This document shows, in pieces, positions 25,295-34,273 of a stretch of DNA of 64,000 bases. Position numbers and translations under genes: made by a program. Where the stretch lies: assembly GCF_021491375.1 (NCBI RefSeq), contig NZ_JAKEVY010000002.1, positions 930,001-994,000 of the forward strand, given 5' to 3'. The DNA is from Flavihumibacter fluminis (GTDB lineage Bacteria > Bacteroidota > Bacteroidia > Chitinophagales > Chitinophagaceae). The notes under the pieces are model-generated. The model was not told the origin of the DNA. It did no database searches and was given only the letters and a program-made list of their open reading frames with translations. Every line of letters begins with the position of its first letter. Position 1 is the first letter of the stretch.

Positions 25295-26431
25295 ATGAAA
25301 ATCAAGGTCTTGTTGTTTTTTGCCCTGCTACCCATGTTGCTGGTTGGGCAATCCAAACCCATTGCTCAGCATTCAACCCAGGCTGGTAAGAAAGTGCTGA
25401 TTGTAGTAAGCAGTTATGGTAAAAAAGAGGGTAAACTGCGCCCCGGTTTCGAGTTCGACGAGTACTCACAGGCTTACCTTATTTTTAAAGCAAATGGGCT
25501 GGAGATCGATGTTGCCAGTCCTAAAGGGGGACCTGCTGAAGCAGATGAATTTAATCGCGCCAAAGCCTATAATAAAGAACTGCTGGAGGATAAAGTGGCG
25601 ATGGCCAAATTGCAGCATACGATTCCAACGGCGAAGGTGAATCCTGCGTTGTACTCGGCCATTTATGTGGTAGGAGGTAAGGGAGCCATGTTCGATTTGC
25701 CCTATGATCCTTCACTGCAGGAACTCATCAGTTCGATTTATAAAAAACCAGATGGAGTGATTGCAGCAGTTTGTCATGGTCCGGCTGCTTTTGTAAACGT
25801 AAAACTGGAAGATGGTTCCTATTTGATTGCCAACAGGAAGATCACTGGTTTTTGTAATGAAGAAGAAGATAAGTTCGGCAAGACCTGGAAGGCCGAGTTT
25901 CCTTTTTTGCTGGAAGACAAACTAAAGGCCAGAGGGGCACAGTATGAGCGAAATGCTGCTATGTTGCCTCAGTTAATCAGGGATGGGAAACTCATAACAG
26001 GACAAAATCCATTTAGTACCACTGTGCTGGCAGAAGAGCTGGTGAGGGCAATTGGTGTAGAGCCTGTTTCAAGAACATTGTATCCCGATGAGCGCAGCAT
26101 CAATCTGGTAGATAAATACCTGAAAGGAGCAACATCCTGGGCAGAAGAGGAACTCAGGAAGAATCATGGCGCATATGATCTTGAACTGATTGCTGTTTAT
26201 GGATACTATGGCTTAATCAAAGGGGATGGCAGTAAAGAAGGCATTGGGTCTGCTCTTGGTATTATTGAACTGGTAAAACCCTGGGTTTCCAATGAAAACC
26301 TGGAGTACGAAATGGCAAGGGGTTATTTAAAACTGGGCAATAAAGAAAAAGCGAAAGCAATTTTACAGCAGGTGGTGGCAAAAGCTCCCTCATTTAAGGA
26401 GGCAAAAAAATTGTTAGAAGAAATTAACTAG
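25295..26431 (+). CDS. secreted DJ-1/PfpI family protein with TPR-like C-terminus
   Basis: This 378-residue protein begins with a signal peptide (cleavage near VGQ). The DJ-1/PfpI domain covers about residues 30-260, with the nucleophile-elbow Cys160 in AAVCHGPAAF. A preceding acidic region carries FEFDEYSQAY, which fits the Glu that supports the Cys in this family. An extra helical region of about 110 residues follows, ending with a TPR-like unit (YEMARGYLKLGNKEKAKAIL). Related proteins include glyoxalase III/Hsp31-type enzymes and chaperones. Export and the C-terminal extension are unusual compared with the usual roughly 190-230-residue cytoplasmic members. Confidence 0.85.
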   Translation: MKIKVLLFFALLPMLLVGQSKPIAQHSTQAGKKVLIVVSSYGKKEGKLRPGFEFDEYSQAYLIFKANGLEIDVASPKGGPAEADEFNRAKAYNKELLEDKVAMAKLQHTIPTAKVNPALYSAIYVVGGKGAMFDLPYDPSLQELISSIYKKPDGVIAAVCHGPAAFVNVKLEDGSYLIANRKITGFCNEEEDKFGKTWKAEFPFLLEDKLKARGAQYERNAAMLPQLIRDGKLITGQNPFSTTVLAEELVRAIGVEPVSRTLYPDERSINLVDKYLKGATSWAEEELRKNHGAYDLELIAVYGYYGLIKGDGSKEGIGSALGIIELVKPWVSNENLEYEMARGYLKLGNKEKAKAILQQVVAKAPSFKEAKKLLEEIN

Positions 26432-26452
26432 TCTAAAAAAGATAATAAATTA

Positions 26453-26482
26453 TTGTTTTACGATAATTAATATATACATTTG
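26453..26482 (+). promoter_or_regulatory. Bacteroidota-type promoter for the DUF2975 operon
   Basis: A TTG at 26453-26455 is followed after 19 bases by TACATTTG at 26475-26482, a full match to TAnnTTTG. The DUF2975 ATG follows 21 bases later, giving a short leader. Spacing and both elements fit the primary sigma factor consensus of Bacteroidota. Confidence 0.6.
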
Positions 26483-26503
26483 TATAATTAAATCGTAATT
26501 GGT

Positions 26504-27019
26504 ATGATCCCTTCCAGGTTGATTTCAAAATTGGTGGCCTTTATTTTTTTACTGCTTGGGGCTGTATATGGGTTGGCATCTATATATGCGTTGATTTGTC
26601 TTTTTACCGGTTGGAACATAGTTCCGTTTAATGATGGAACGCAACTGAATATCCTGTATCCCTTTTCGGCAAAGCCCTTTTTGATTTTGGATAACAATGG
26701 TCTTTATATTGTTTTTTCATTTTTGTTGCCCTTTTTATTGTATACCGTTTTCTTTTTTTTGACAGCCAGAATGTTCGGGGTATTCAAGCGTCCAAGATTG
26801 TTTACGGCTCCCAATCACCTACAGTTGAAACGATTTTATGTATTCAATTTGCTGGTGCCGCCACTTAGTGTTGCTGTAGCTTTTTTCTTTGTAGAAATTG
26901 AATTTATAATCGGCGTACTGGTAGTGCTGCACCTGATCATGGGCATCTTTGTATGGTTTGTAGCAGCCATATTCAAACAGGGAATCCAATTGCAAAACGA
27001 ACAAGATTTATTTATCTGA
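26504..27019 (+). CDS. DUF2975 family membrane protein
   Basis: This 171-residue protein has four hydrophobic helices (about residues 8-35, 63-90, 110-130 and 132-155). The arrangement is typical of DUF2975 proteins, which are almost always encoded just upstream of a small Cro-like regulator. That is the case here, with one base between the stop and the next ATG. Its function is unknown; a role in sensing or in controlling the regulator is a reasonable inference from the fixed pairing. A well-matched promoter precedes it. Confidence 0.8.
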   Translation: MIPSRLISKLVAFIFLLLGAVYGLASIYALICLFTGWNIVPFNDGTQLNILYPFSAKPFLILDNNGLYIVFSFLLPFLLYTVFFFLTARMFGVFKRPRLFTAPNHLQLKRFYVFNLLVPPLSVAVAFFFVEIEFIIGVLVVLHLIMGIFVWFVAAIFKQGIQLQNEQDLFI

Positions 27020-27020
27020 C

Positions 27021-27227
27021 ATGCCGATAATCGTAAACCTTGATGTGATGCTTGCGAAACGCAAAATGCAAAGCAAGGAATTGGCAGAGAAACTGGACAT
27101 CACACCAGTGAATCTTTCTATTTTAAAAACAGGAAAAGCAAAAGGTATCCGGTTCGATACACTGGAAGCGATCTGCAGAATTTTGGATTGCCAGCCCGGT
27201 GATATCCTTGAGTATCGGGAAGAATAA
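27021..27227 (+). CDS. Cro/C1-type HTH regulator (YozG-like)
   Basis: This 68-residue protein consists of a single helix-turn-helix domain. It shows LAKRKMQSKELAEKLDITPV, then NLSILKTGKAKGIRF and LEAICRILDCQPGDILEY, which match the HTH_26/YozG family that accompanies DUF2975. It should bind DNA, and self-regulation of this two-gene unit is likely but not shown. Translation is probably coupled to the upstream gene because the stop and start are separated by one base. The ABC transporter operon begins 74 bases downstream and could be a target. Confidence 0.9.
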   Translation: MPIIVNLDVMLAKRKMQSKELAEKLDITPVNLSILKTGKAKGIRFDTLEAICRILDCQPGDILEYREE

Positions 27228-27301
27228 ATCAATCAACATATAGCAGTAAAAAATAGCAACTATCAGGTTGCCAGGTATACTATTGTCTAAACCTTATCAA
27301 T

Positions 27302-28177
27302 ATGAATCAACTTTGCATTGAAAAACTCAACCTTCAGTATAAGAATGGTGTAAAGGCCATTGATGATATCAGTCTTACCATCCGGAATGGTATGTTTGGT
27401 TTGCTGGGTCCCAATGGAGCAGGAAAATCTTCCCTGATGAAAACCATTGTCGGACTACAACAACCACAATCAGGGAAACTGCTTTTCAATGGAATTGATA
27501 TCATTCAACAACCTGAATTTATCCGGAAGCAACTCGGTTTTCTGCCCCAGGATTTTGGTGTTTATCCGCGAACCAGTGCCCTTCAGTTATTACAACATCT
27601 TGCTGTACTGAAAGGAGTAGCAGATGCCAAAGAAAGAAAAAAGCAGATTGATATCCTCCTGGAAAAGGTCAACCTGAGCGCTGAGAAAAACAAGGAGGTC
27701 TTTCGTTTTTCGGGAGGAATGCGACAGCGTTTTGGCATTGCACAGGCATTGCTGGGTAATCCTTCCATCATCATTGTGGATGAACCAACAGCGGGATTGG
27801 ATCCGGAAGAAAGAAATCGTTTTAATGGAATATTAAGTGAAATCAGCAAGGAAGTGATTGTGCTGCTCTCTACGCACCTGGTGGAGGATGTACGCAACCT
27901 GTGCAGTTCGATGGCTATTCTGAAGGATGGAAGGATCCGCGTTGTTGGTAGTCCGGGTGACCTGGTATCCACCTTGCAGGGAAAGATTTGGGCAAAAAAG
28001 ATCAGCAAAACTGAATTGACGGATGTTGAACAACGCTTCAATGTAATCAGTCACCAGTGGGTGGAGAATCAGCAGGTAATTTCAGTTTATGCAACCCAAC
28101 AGCCGGAAGGCTTTGAAGCAGTGCATCCCACACTGGAGCATTTTTATTTTTATACCATCAAGCAGTCAGTAGCATGA
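27302..28177 (+). CDS. ABC transporter ATP-binding protein
   Basis: This 291-residue ATPase has Walker A GPNGAGKSS at about residue 36, a Q-loop in LGFLPQDFGVYP, the signature FSGGMRQRFG and Walker B IIIVDEPTAGLDP, followed by the switch His in LLSTHLVEDV. It belongs to the ABC-2 exporter type. The TGA stop overlaps the ATG of the following permease-peptidase gene in ATGA, so the two are translationally coupled and work as one complex in the inner membrane. Confidence 0.95.
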   Translation: MNQLCIEKLNLQYKNGVKAIDDISLTIRNGMFGLLGPNGAGKSSLMKTIVGLQQPQSGKLLFNGIDIIQQPEFIRKQLGFLPQDFGVYPRTSALQLLQHLAVLKGVADAKERKKQIDILLEKVNLSAEKNKEVFRFSGGMRQRFGIAQALLGNPSIIIVDEPTAGLDPEERNRFNGILSEISKEVIVLLSTHLVEDVRNLCSSMAILKDGRIRVVGSPGDLVSTLQGKIWAKKISKTELTDVEQRFNVISHQWVENQQVISVYATQQPEGFEAVHPTLEHFYFYTIKQSVA

Positions 28178-31100
28178 GATCCGTATTGTTATTCGATATC
28201 CATTCCTATATAAGAAACTATGTGTCTTATTTAGTGCTGCTGCTCTGTGCCGCAATGGGCTGGTATGCAGGCGCCAATTTTAATATTTCAGTAGGAGAAG
28301 GGGTGTACCTGAATTCCGCTTTTTCAATAGGTTATATTACAGGTTTTCTCAGCCTGGCTGTAATCTTTATTTCAAGTATCATTGGCAGTCAGTTACTCTT
28401 TAAGGATTGGGATGCGCGGATGGACAGTTTACTCTTTACCACACCGCTTTCAAAAGCCGGATTTCTTTCAGGGAGGGCTCTTTCATATGGATTGGTGGTG
28501 CTTTTTGTTTTTCTTTCTCTATATACCGGATTCGTGATCGGGCAAAGCAATCGTACCGGTTCCGAAATGCAGCCGGGATTTTTCCTGGTTCGGTACCTCT
28601 ATGCTTTCCTCGTTCTTGTACTGCCATCTCTGCTGTTTGTTTGCTCATTCCTGCTGTTTGTTGCCATGCGTTCAAAGCATAAGTTGTTATTGGTAATTTC
28701 CGGTTTATTAGTGTATGTCTTGTATATGGTAGTGCTGGTCTATTCCAATTCGCCTTTTATGAATGCCGCTTCTCCGCAATCGGTAGTTGCTCAAAAATTG
28801 GCTGCACTATTGGATCCGTTCGGACTCTCTGCTTATTATTATTCGGCACGCGACTTTACAGTTGATCAACGAAACCAGGAACTGGTGCCTTTAACAGGTT
28901 TCTTTTTATTGAACCGGTTACTCTATAGCGCACTGGCTATTGCATTTATTTATTTGTCGTATCTGTCTTTTTCTGTTAGGCAGGTTAAAAAGAGTGGGAA
29001 AGGAAAAAGCCCGGCTGTTCTTCCTGAAAAAAAATCCGTTGCTTTCAGTCCGGTTGTAACCGCGCAGGTAAAGTTTGATTTTTCACAAAAACTAAAAGCG
29101 ATTTATTCCTTTGTGAAACTGGACCTGGTGTATGTATTTAAAAGCGTACTCCTGCCTGCGTCCAGCCTGCTGTTGGTATTTGCTGTGGGAATGGAAATGT
29201 ATGGTGAGATTGAAAAAGGGATCCGCATGCCGCAACGCTTCGCCAGTTCAGGATTATTGGCAGGTGTGATCCATGAAAACTTTCAGGTGCTGGGTTTGTT
29301 CCTGATCACTTATTTTATCAACGATCTCTACTGGAGGAGTGCAGCTTACCGCTTCAATACGGTAGAGGGCAATACAGGTTTTGCGCATGCGAAAGTTGTG
29401 GCGCATGGATTCAGTATAACAGTCCTGATTCTGTTTTATTCCATACTGCTTATTGGAGAAGGATTGCTATTCCAACTGGCTTATCAGTACAGTATAGTTG
29501 ATGCAGGTGCCTACCTGGGTGTCTTATTATTCAACAGCGTCCCACTAGTACTGTTGGGTAGTTTTCTGTTGCTCATCAATACAATAGTACCGCAAAAGTA
29601 TATCGCATTGGGATTGGCATTCCTGTTTGCTCTGCTGCTTGCAAGTCCGATTGCGTTGAATCTGTTCAAACATCCTCTAGCATTGTTACTAACCGGTTAT
29701 TCAGCCACCTGGACAGACTTTAGCGGCTATGGCGGGTATCTTGATTCATTTCTGCAAAAGATGGTGATAGGAGCAGGAGTGGCAGCCATTTTATGGATGG
29801 GTGCACACGCAATTGCTACTAGAAGATTTGCGCTTTTTTTGGGAATCTTACCAATTGCCGGATTACTTGCCTTTACAATACCCAACTACATCGAGGGATA
29901 TAAGAACCTGGATAAAAAGGAGCAAGAGCAGAAAGCTGTCAACTATGAGAAAAGTTATAGAAAATTCCAGGTGCTTGCTCAGCCGACTATACAGCGCGTA
30001 ACTACCACCATTGACCTGTATCCGGATAAAAGAAGTTATCGAATCGAGGGAACTTATCTGTTGCGTAATACAACTGCTGCGGAAATGCCGGCAGTATTGG
30101 TGAATTTTCCGGAAGGATTCCAGCTTGAATCAGCAGCACTCAATTATGGAGAGGAGCTGGTTCCTGTAAAAGAAGCGGTAGAAGCTATTCGATTAAAAAA
30201 AGCAATTCAACCCGGAGATAGTGCTTATCTGAGATTTCGTTTGCACTATCAATGGTATCCGGTCAATGCGCACCAGCCAGTAAATCTCATTCAGGAAAAT
30301 GGAAGTTTCATGCGCATCAGTCGATATTTTCCAAGCATCGGTTATAATGCTGCAATTGAACTGGAAGATTCCCTGGAGCGTGTGCAATATGGGTTAGGAC
30401 CCGCAACTCAGCTGAAAAAACTGGAGGCCCCAAAAAACAACAGCGAAGATTTTATTGCGCTCGATATGATTGTATCCACCAGTGCGCAGGAGCAGGTGAT
30501 TGGTACCGGTGAGTTGCTGAAACAATGGGAGCAGGAAGGCAGAAATTATTTTCAATTCCGGGCAGAAAAAATCCCCTTTCGTTTTGCGTTATCATCAGCC
30601 AGCTATGCGGTAAGCAAAACTGTTCACAGCGGCATCCCCATTCAGGTGTATCATCATCCCCTGCATAGTGAAAATGTAAACGCCCTGATTGAACAAAGCA
30701 AAAGAAGCCTGGACTATTGTCAGCAACATTTTGGAACCTATCCATTCAGGAGTATCACCTATGCGGAAGTTCCTTCTTTCGTGAGAGGATTTAATGCCAC
30801 TGCTTATCCGGGTGTGATCTTTATGACTGAGCAAATGGCCTTTTCTTCCAATCTGCAGGCAGAACCTGATAACGATGTGATTATTGAACTGGCAGCACAT
30901 GAATTATCGCATTACTGGTGGGGAAATAACCAGCTTTCACCAGATGAACGGGAGGGTGCCAGTATGTTGACAGAGAGCCTGGCTATGTACACGGAAATGA
31001 TGCTCTATAAACAGCAATACGGGGCAGCAAAAATGAAAGCGCGATTGGCCCTGCAAGAACAGATTTACCAGGCTGAAAAAGGATATTTTAAATCAGAACC

Positions 31101-31338
31101 GCTTTATAAGGTTAGTCCCGGAGCCACTCACTTGGCTTATTCCAAAGGTGCCCTTGTGATGGTAAAACTGTCTGAACTATTGGGTGAAGAAAAGCTGAAT
31201 CTTTTTTTGAAGGAGTTTTTGGAGCGATATAAATATCCGTATCGGGCCACCACGCTGGATTTTCTGGAGCTACTAAAAAGCAGGGTGCCTGCCACGAAAC
31301 AGGAGGAAATCCTGTCATTGTTTACAAGTATGGATTAA
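28174..31338 (+). CDS. ABC-2 permease fused to an M1-family metallopeptidase
   Basis: This 1054-residue protein has about twelve membrane helices in residues 1-585, in two ABC-2 permease-like blocks separated by a basic linker. An extracytoplasmic M1 aminopeptidase-like domain follows (about 600-1054). The zinc motif is intact: His909-Glu910-Leu-Ser-His913, with the likely third ligand Glu934 in MLTESLAMYTE. The spacing from the second His to the Glu is 20 residues rather than the classical 18. The usual GAMEN exopeptidase motif is not obvious; FNATAYPGVIFM occupies that position. The fusion is a known architecture in Bacteroidota. It suggests that peptide cleavage and transport are combined, but the substrate is unknown. 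Confidence 0.92.
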   Translation: MRSVLLFDIHSYIRNYVSYLVLLLCAAMGWYAGANFNISVGEGVYLNSAFSIGYITGFLSLAVIFISSIIGSQLLFKDWDARMDSLLFTTPLSKAGFLSGRALSYGLVVLFVFLSLYTGFVIGQSNRTGSEMQPGFFLVRYLYAFLVLVLPSLLFVCSFLLFVAMRSKHKLLLVISGLLVYVLYMVVLVYSNSPFMNAASPQSVVAQKLAALLDPFGLSAYYYSARDFTVDQRNQELVPLTGFFLLNRLLYSALAIAFIYLSYLSFSVRQVKKSGKGKSPAVLPEKKSVAFSPVVTAQVKFDFSQKLKAIYSFVKLDLVYVFKSVLLPASSLLLVFAVGMEMYGEIEKGIRMPQRFASSGLLAGVIHENFQVLGLFLITYFINDLYWRSAAYRFNTVEGNTGFAHAKVVAHGFSITVLILFYSILLIGEGLLFQLAYQYSIVDAGAYLGVLLFNSVPLVLLGSFLLLINTIVPQKYIALGLAFLFALLLASPIALNLFKHPLALLLTGYSATWTDFSGYGGYLDSFLQKMVIGAGVAAILWMGAHAIATRRFALFLGILPIAGLLAFTIPNYIEGYKNLDKKEQEQKAVNYEKSYRKFQVLAQPTIQRVTTTIDLYPDKRSYRIEGTYLLRNTTAAEMPAVLVNFPEGFQLESAALNYGEELVPVKEAVEAIRLKKAIQPGDSAYLRFRLHYQWYPVNAHQPVNLIQENGSFMRISRYFPSIGYNAAIELEDSLERVQYGLGPATQLKKLEAPKNNSEDFIALDMIVSTSAQEQVIGTGELLKQWEQEGRNYFQFRAEKIPFRFALSSASYAVSKTVHSGIPIQVYHHPLHSENVNALIEQSKRSLDYCQQHFGTYPFRSITYAEVPSFVRGFNATAYPGVIFMTEQMAFSSNLQAEPDNDVIIELAAHELSHYWWGNNQLSPDEREGASMLTESLAMYTEMMLYKQQYGAAKMKARLALQEQIYQAEKGYFKSEPLYKVSPGATHLAYSKGALVMVKLSELLGEEKLNLFLKEFLERYKYPYRATTLDFLELLKSRVPATKQEEILSLFTSMD

Positions 31339-31348
31339 AAAACGAATC

Positions 31349-31933
31349 ATGAATTTAGCAGCACAACTGAAACAGGCTTTTGATCCTTATTTTTCTGCTT
31401 CCCTACAGGTATGGGAGCGCGTAGTAGAGCTGGGAGAATGGTATACGGCAAATGCAGGAGAAGTACTGAAGCGACCCAACAGCAGCGAATATTACCTGAG
31501 TTTTATCATTCAGGGATCAGGTGGTGTATTCCTGACAAAGCGAAACAGTTTATTCTGTATTGATCTTTGTTATGAGAATGAATTCTTTGGCGACTATATG
31601 TCGTTTTTATCTGGCCAGCCTACCGAACTGGAAATTAAAACCTTTGAACAAACGGAATTGTTTCGGATTTCCAGAACCAGCTTTGAGCAATTGCAAAAAG
31701 CCAATGCCTATGGCGATAAGTTCTTTCGCTATGCTGCGGAATCGCTGTTCATGCATAAACAACAGCAGCAGATAGATTTGATCAGCAAAACCGCTGAAGA
31801 ACGATATGATAATTTACAGAAAAAGCAATCTCAAATCCTGCAGCGAACTCCCCAGAAATACATTGCATCCTATCTGGGCATCACACCCCAGAGCCTGAGC
31901 CGGATCCGGAAAAAAAGCCTTATCCGGAATTAG
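31349..31933 (+). CDS. Crp/Fnr-family transcriptional regulator
   Basis: This 194-residue protein has an N-terminal cyclic-nucleotide-binding-like barrel (about 20-125) and a C-terminal winged helix with TPQKYIASYLGITPQSLSRI. No Cys cluster is present, so it is not an oxygen-sensing FNR. The cAMP-contact Arg/Ser pair is also not evident, so the ligand is unknown. It follows the ABC/M1 gene after 10 bases and probably belongs to the same transcript, where it could regulate it. The 3' end overlaps the convergent hydrolase gene by 14 bases. Confidence 0.9.
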   Translation: MNLAAQLKQAFDPYFSASLQVWERVVELGEWYTANAGEVLKRPNSSEYYLSFIIQGSGGVFLTKRNSLFCIDLCYENEFFGDYMSFLSGQPTELEIKTFEQTELFRISRTSFEQLQKANAYGDKFFRYAAESLFMHKQQQQIDLISKTAEERYDNLQKKQSQILQRTPQKYIASYLGITPQSLSRIRKKSLIRN

Positions 31934-32816
31934 CGTTCAGTAAGGCAATAAGTTGATTTCTGGCTTGTTTTGCTTCCTTCATAACTGGTAATAGAGGCCA
32001 TATATGCGGCATCCCTTTTCCAATAACCAGGGAAAAATTCACATTGGCTTCCTGAAGGCGCTCAGCAAAAACCTGTTGATCCGGATAGGTAATATCAAGT
32101 TCCCCTGCAAATAAATGCGTTTCTGGAAATCCTTTACAGGATCCGTAGAGCGGGGAGATTCGGGGGTCTCTTAGATCACCGGCGATCGCGCATAGTTGTT
32201 TGGCACTTTTTGCACCTGCTACAGAAAGCATGGGATCCAGGGGTTCAATGGCAGCAATGGCAGGATTGCTGAAACTGGCATCCAGTACCGGTGATAGCAG
32301 GATCAGCTTAGATGGAAGCGGTTGCTGGTTTTTAATAAGTCGCTGTACTAATGCTATAATCAGGGTGCCACCTACTGAATCACCCATCAATACTATATTT
32401 TCAGCTGCATAGTGGGAAAGCGCAAAGGAATACACTTCGTCCAGGTTTTCTGAAATAAGGTTGATTCGGTGCTCAGGAGCTTTGGGATAGTTGCAGAGCC
32501 AGCTGCAAACATTGGCAGCGTTTGTAAGGGTTTCCAAAAAATCCCAGTGGTGCTGACCCGGACCGGCAACAAAAGCTCCTCCATGAACATAGAGGAGCAA
32601 TCGTTCCGGCCGGCTGGTTTTTCTGATAACTGTTATGGAGCTTTCGTCAATTTTAAAAGTTGTGGTATTAAATTTTCTCAGTAAACCATTGGTAGGACGA
32701 TAAACATCCTTTTCTCTGATTTGCCGGTAGTTGATTGGGTTTTCACTGAATTGTTTTTTTATACCCTTGATTTTGAGCATACCCAACACCAGGTAATAGG
32801 ATAAACTGCGACTCAT
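31920..32816 (-). CDS. alpha/beta hydrolase of the hormone-sensitive-lipase family
   Basis: This 298-residue cytoplasmic hydrolase has the HGGAF oxyanion motif at residues 78-82 and the nucleophile Ser147 in GDSVGG. A probable acid is in AGELDITYPD and the His is in GMPHIWPLL. It should hydrolyse short acyl esters; the natural substrate is unknown. Its ATG overlaps the stop of the upstream lipoprotein gene by four bases. It is last in a three-gene operon running 34188 to 31920. Confidence 0.9.
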   Translation of the reverse strand: MSRSLSYYLVLGMLKIKGIKKQFSENPINYRQIREKDVYRPTNGLLRKFNTTTFKIDESSITVIRKTSRPERLLLYVHGGAFVAGPGQHHWDFLETLTNAANVCSWLCNYPKAPEHRINLISENLDEVYSFALSHYAAENIVLMGDSVGGTLIIALVQRLIKNQQPLPSKLILLSPVLDASFSNPAIAAIEPLDPMLSVAGAKSAKQLCAIAGDLRDPRISPLYGSCKGFPETHLFAGELDITYPDQQVFAERLQEANVNFSLVIGKGMPHIWPLLPVMKEAKQARNQLIALLNANSG

Positions 32817-33406
32817 CTTAAAACAACCTCCGTTATTTCGTTTTCATTTTTAACCTCAATGAACTGTTCCAGCCGGTGGTTTTTAGATACGCTGTATCGT
32901 TCCTTTTGATAAAAGCGGGTGCCATAGGAATTGGTACCTACTTCTACATCCTGAGAGTAGCGTTGGGTGGTGGTCATAAAGGCCTGAAGAAAATACTTGC
33001 CGGGTTTCATTTTTTCAAAAACAAAGCGTCCATAGTTATCGGAAGTGGTTTCCAGCCGATACCGGAAGGCTTCATCTGAAATAAATACACGGGTCCGCTT
33101 GTCTTCTTTTTTCTCGCGCAATTCATACCATTCCATAAAATAGGGAGTAACCGGATACAAGGTGATTTTGACACCAGTTCCATAGGTCTTGCCACCCCCA
33201 ATGGTCATTTTATCTGTTTTTTTAAAAATGATGCCCTTGATTGTGGCCGTTCCGTAGGTCAGCATTTTCTTAGCTGATAGCGAATCAAATGCCTGCTGCG
33301 GATATAGGTTTTGGATTTCATTTTTGGAGGCACGTTTGTCTGCATTTTTAACCGGACTGCAGGCTGCCGCTAACATAATGAAGGCAGGATAAAACAGTGA
33401 TTTCAT
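32813..33406 (-). CDS. hypothetical lipoprotein with prealbumin-like region
   Basis: This 197-residue protein has a lipobox (AAAC at residues 13-16), so it is probably a lipoprotein. The segment YGRFVFEKMKPGKYFLQAFM is the pattern of carboxypeptidase-regulatory/transthyretin-like beta-sandwiches, where a side chain-rich loop is followed by a G-x-Y-x-L strand. No catalytic residues are recognised. It overlaps its neighbours on both sides by four bases (ATGA), so its amount is probably tied to theirs. Confidence 0.75.
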   Translation of the reverse strand: MKSLFYPAFIMLAAACSPVKNADKRASKNEIQNLYPQQAFDSLSAKKMLTYGTATIKGIIFKKTDKMTIGGGKTYGTGVKITLYPVTPYFMEWYELREKKEDKRTRVFISDEAFRYRLETTSDNYGRFVFEKMKPGKYFLQAFMTTTQRYSQDVEVGTNSYGTRFYQKERYSVSKNHRLEQFIEVKNENEITEVVLR

Positions 33407-34188
33407 AGTGATGAGGTAGCTATTTTTATTTTATATCGGTAAAACTGGTTATTAATAACCTGTTCGAGTTTCAGCACTTCTTTGGTTTTTTTGCTGATCC
33501 AGAAAGTTTCTTTGTTTCCTTTCGTTTCATGAACCAGTAACCAACAGTCTATTTTTTGTTGATCATATCCTTCCAGTTGAGCCGATCCGGTAACGGTATA
33601 CACCACCTGTTGCAGCCCTGTTCTGGTGGCAGGATCATAAAAGGGAATTCTGAATACAGCATCTTTTTTGAACGGTAAAGTTGAAAATACCTCGAGGTCG
33701 AGATGCCAGTTGAAGTTCGTTTGGGTGCGGCTGTTGGTAAAACCCTGCCAGGCCTCCTTAAATCGTTGTGTGGTATCCTGATCTGAAAGTTCATGATCAT
33801 TGACTACTAATTTGCCGGCTGGAAAATCAACTTTAGTAGTGCCTGCATTGATCCATTGACTGCCTGATTTCCACCAGAATTCATGGGTGACAGGGGTAAA
33901 AGTTTTGGCATCACAAACTGAATGGGTAGTATGAACGATTGTATCTTCAGCAACCCATCGCTGGTCGATTACGAGTTGATTGTTTTGAAGTTGGATGGTT
34001 CTGGTCCAGAATTGGGGTTTCGAAATCGGTTTATCTTTTCCCATCTTGAAATAGACGAGATACTGGTGAGTTCCTTGTTTCAGGACAGCGGTTGAAATAT
34101 GCTTTGAAGTGATGTCCAGTGTGTCCCCTGGATTAGCAAATGATGACAGGTGTAATAACAGTGCAAAAGCAAGAACAGAAAAGCGCAT
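33403..34188 (-). CDS. secreted protein of unknown function (DUF3108-like)
   Basis: This 261-residue protein has a signal peptide (cleavage near SFANP). It is mostly beta-strand by appearance, with alternating hydrophobic pattern and C-terminal strands such as TFWISKKTKEVLKLEQ that resemble DUF3108 or LolA-like sheets, where a final statement about converting a stored value recurs. No function is assigned. It is the first gene of the operon with the lipoprotein and the hydrolase. Upstream TACCTTTC (34202-34209, - strand) is one base from the -7 consensus. Confidence 0.72.
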   Translation of the reverse strand: MRFSVLAFALLLHLSSFANPGDTLDITSKHISTAVLKQGTHQYLVYFKMGKDKPISKPQFWTRTIQLQNNQLVIDQRWVAEDTIVHTTHSVCDAKTFTPVTHEFWWKSGSQWINAGTTKVDFPAGKLVVNDHELSDQDTTQRFKEAWQGFTNSRTQTNFNWHLDLEVFSTLPFKKDAVFRIPFYDPATRTGLQQVVYTVTGSAQLEGYDQQKIDCWLLVHETKGNKETFWISKKTKEVLKLEQVINNQFYRYKIKIATSSL

Positions 34189-34246
34189 ACCTAATTTTTA
34201 GGAAAGGTAAAATCGTGCCATTTTCTATTTCTTACCTTATGGTAAT

Positions 34247-34272
34247 TTATCAAGAAATCTAGTTCTTGATAA
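34247..34272. repeat. 26-bp palindrome, possible operator
   Basis: TTATCAAGAA and TTCTTGATAA form perfect 10-base inverted arms around ATCTAG. The element lies in the divergent gap between the DUF3108-like gene and the ankyrin gene, and its right end is one base from a -33-like TTTG. Its position suggests a regulator site, but it could also form an RNA hairpin. Confidence 0.6.
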
Positions 34273-34273
34273 G

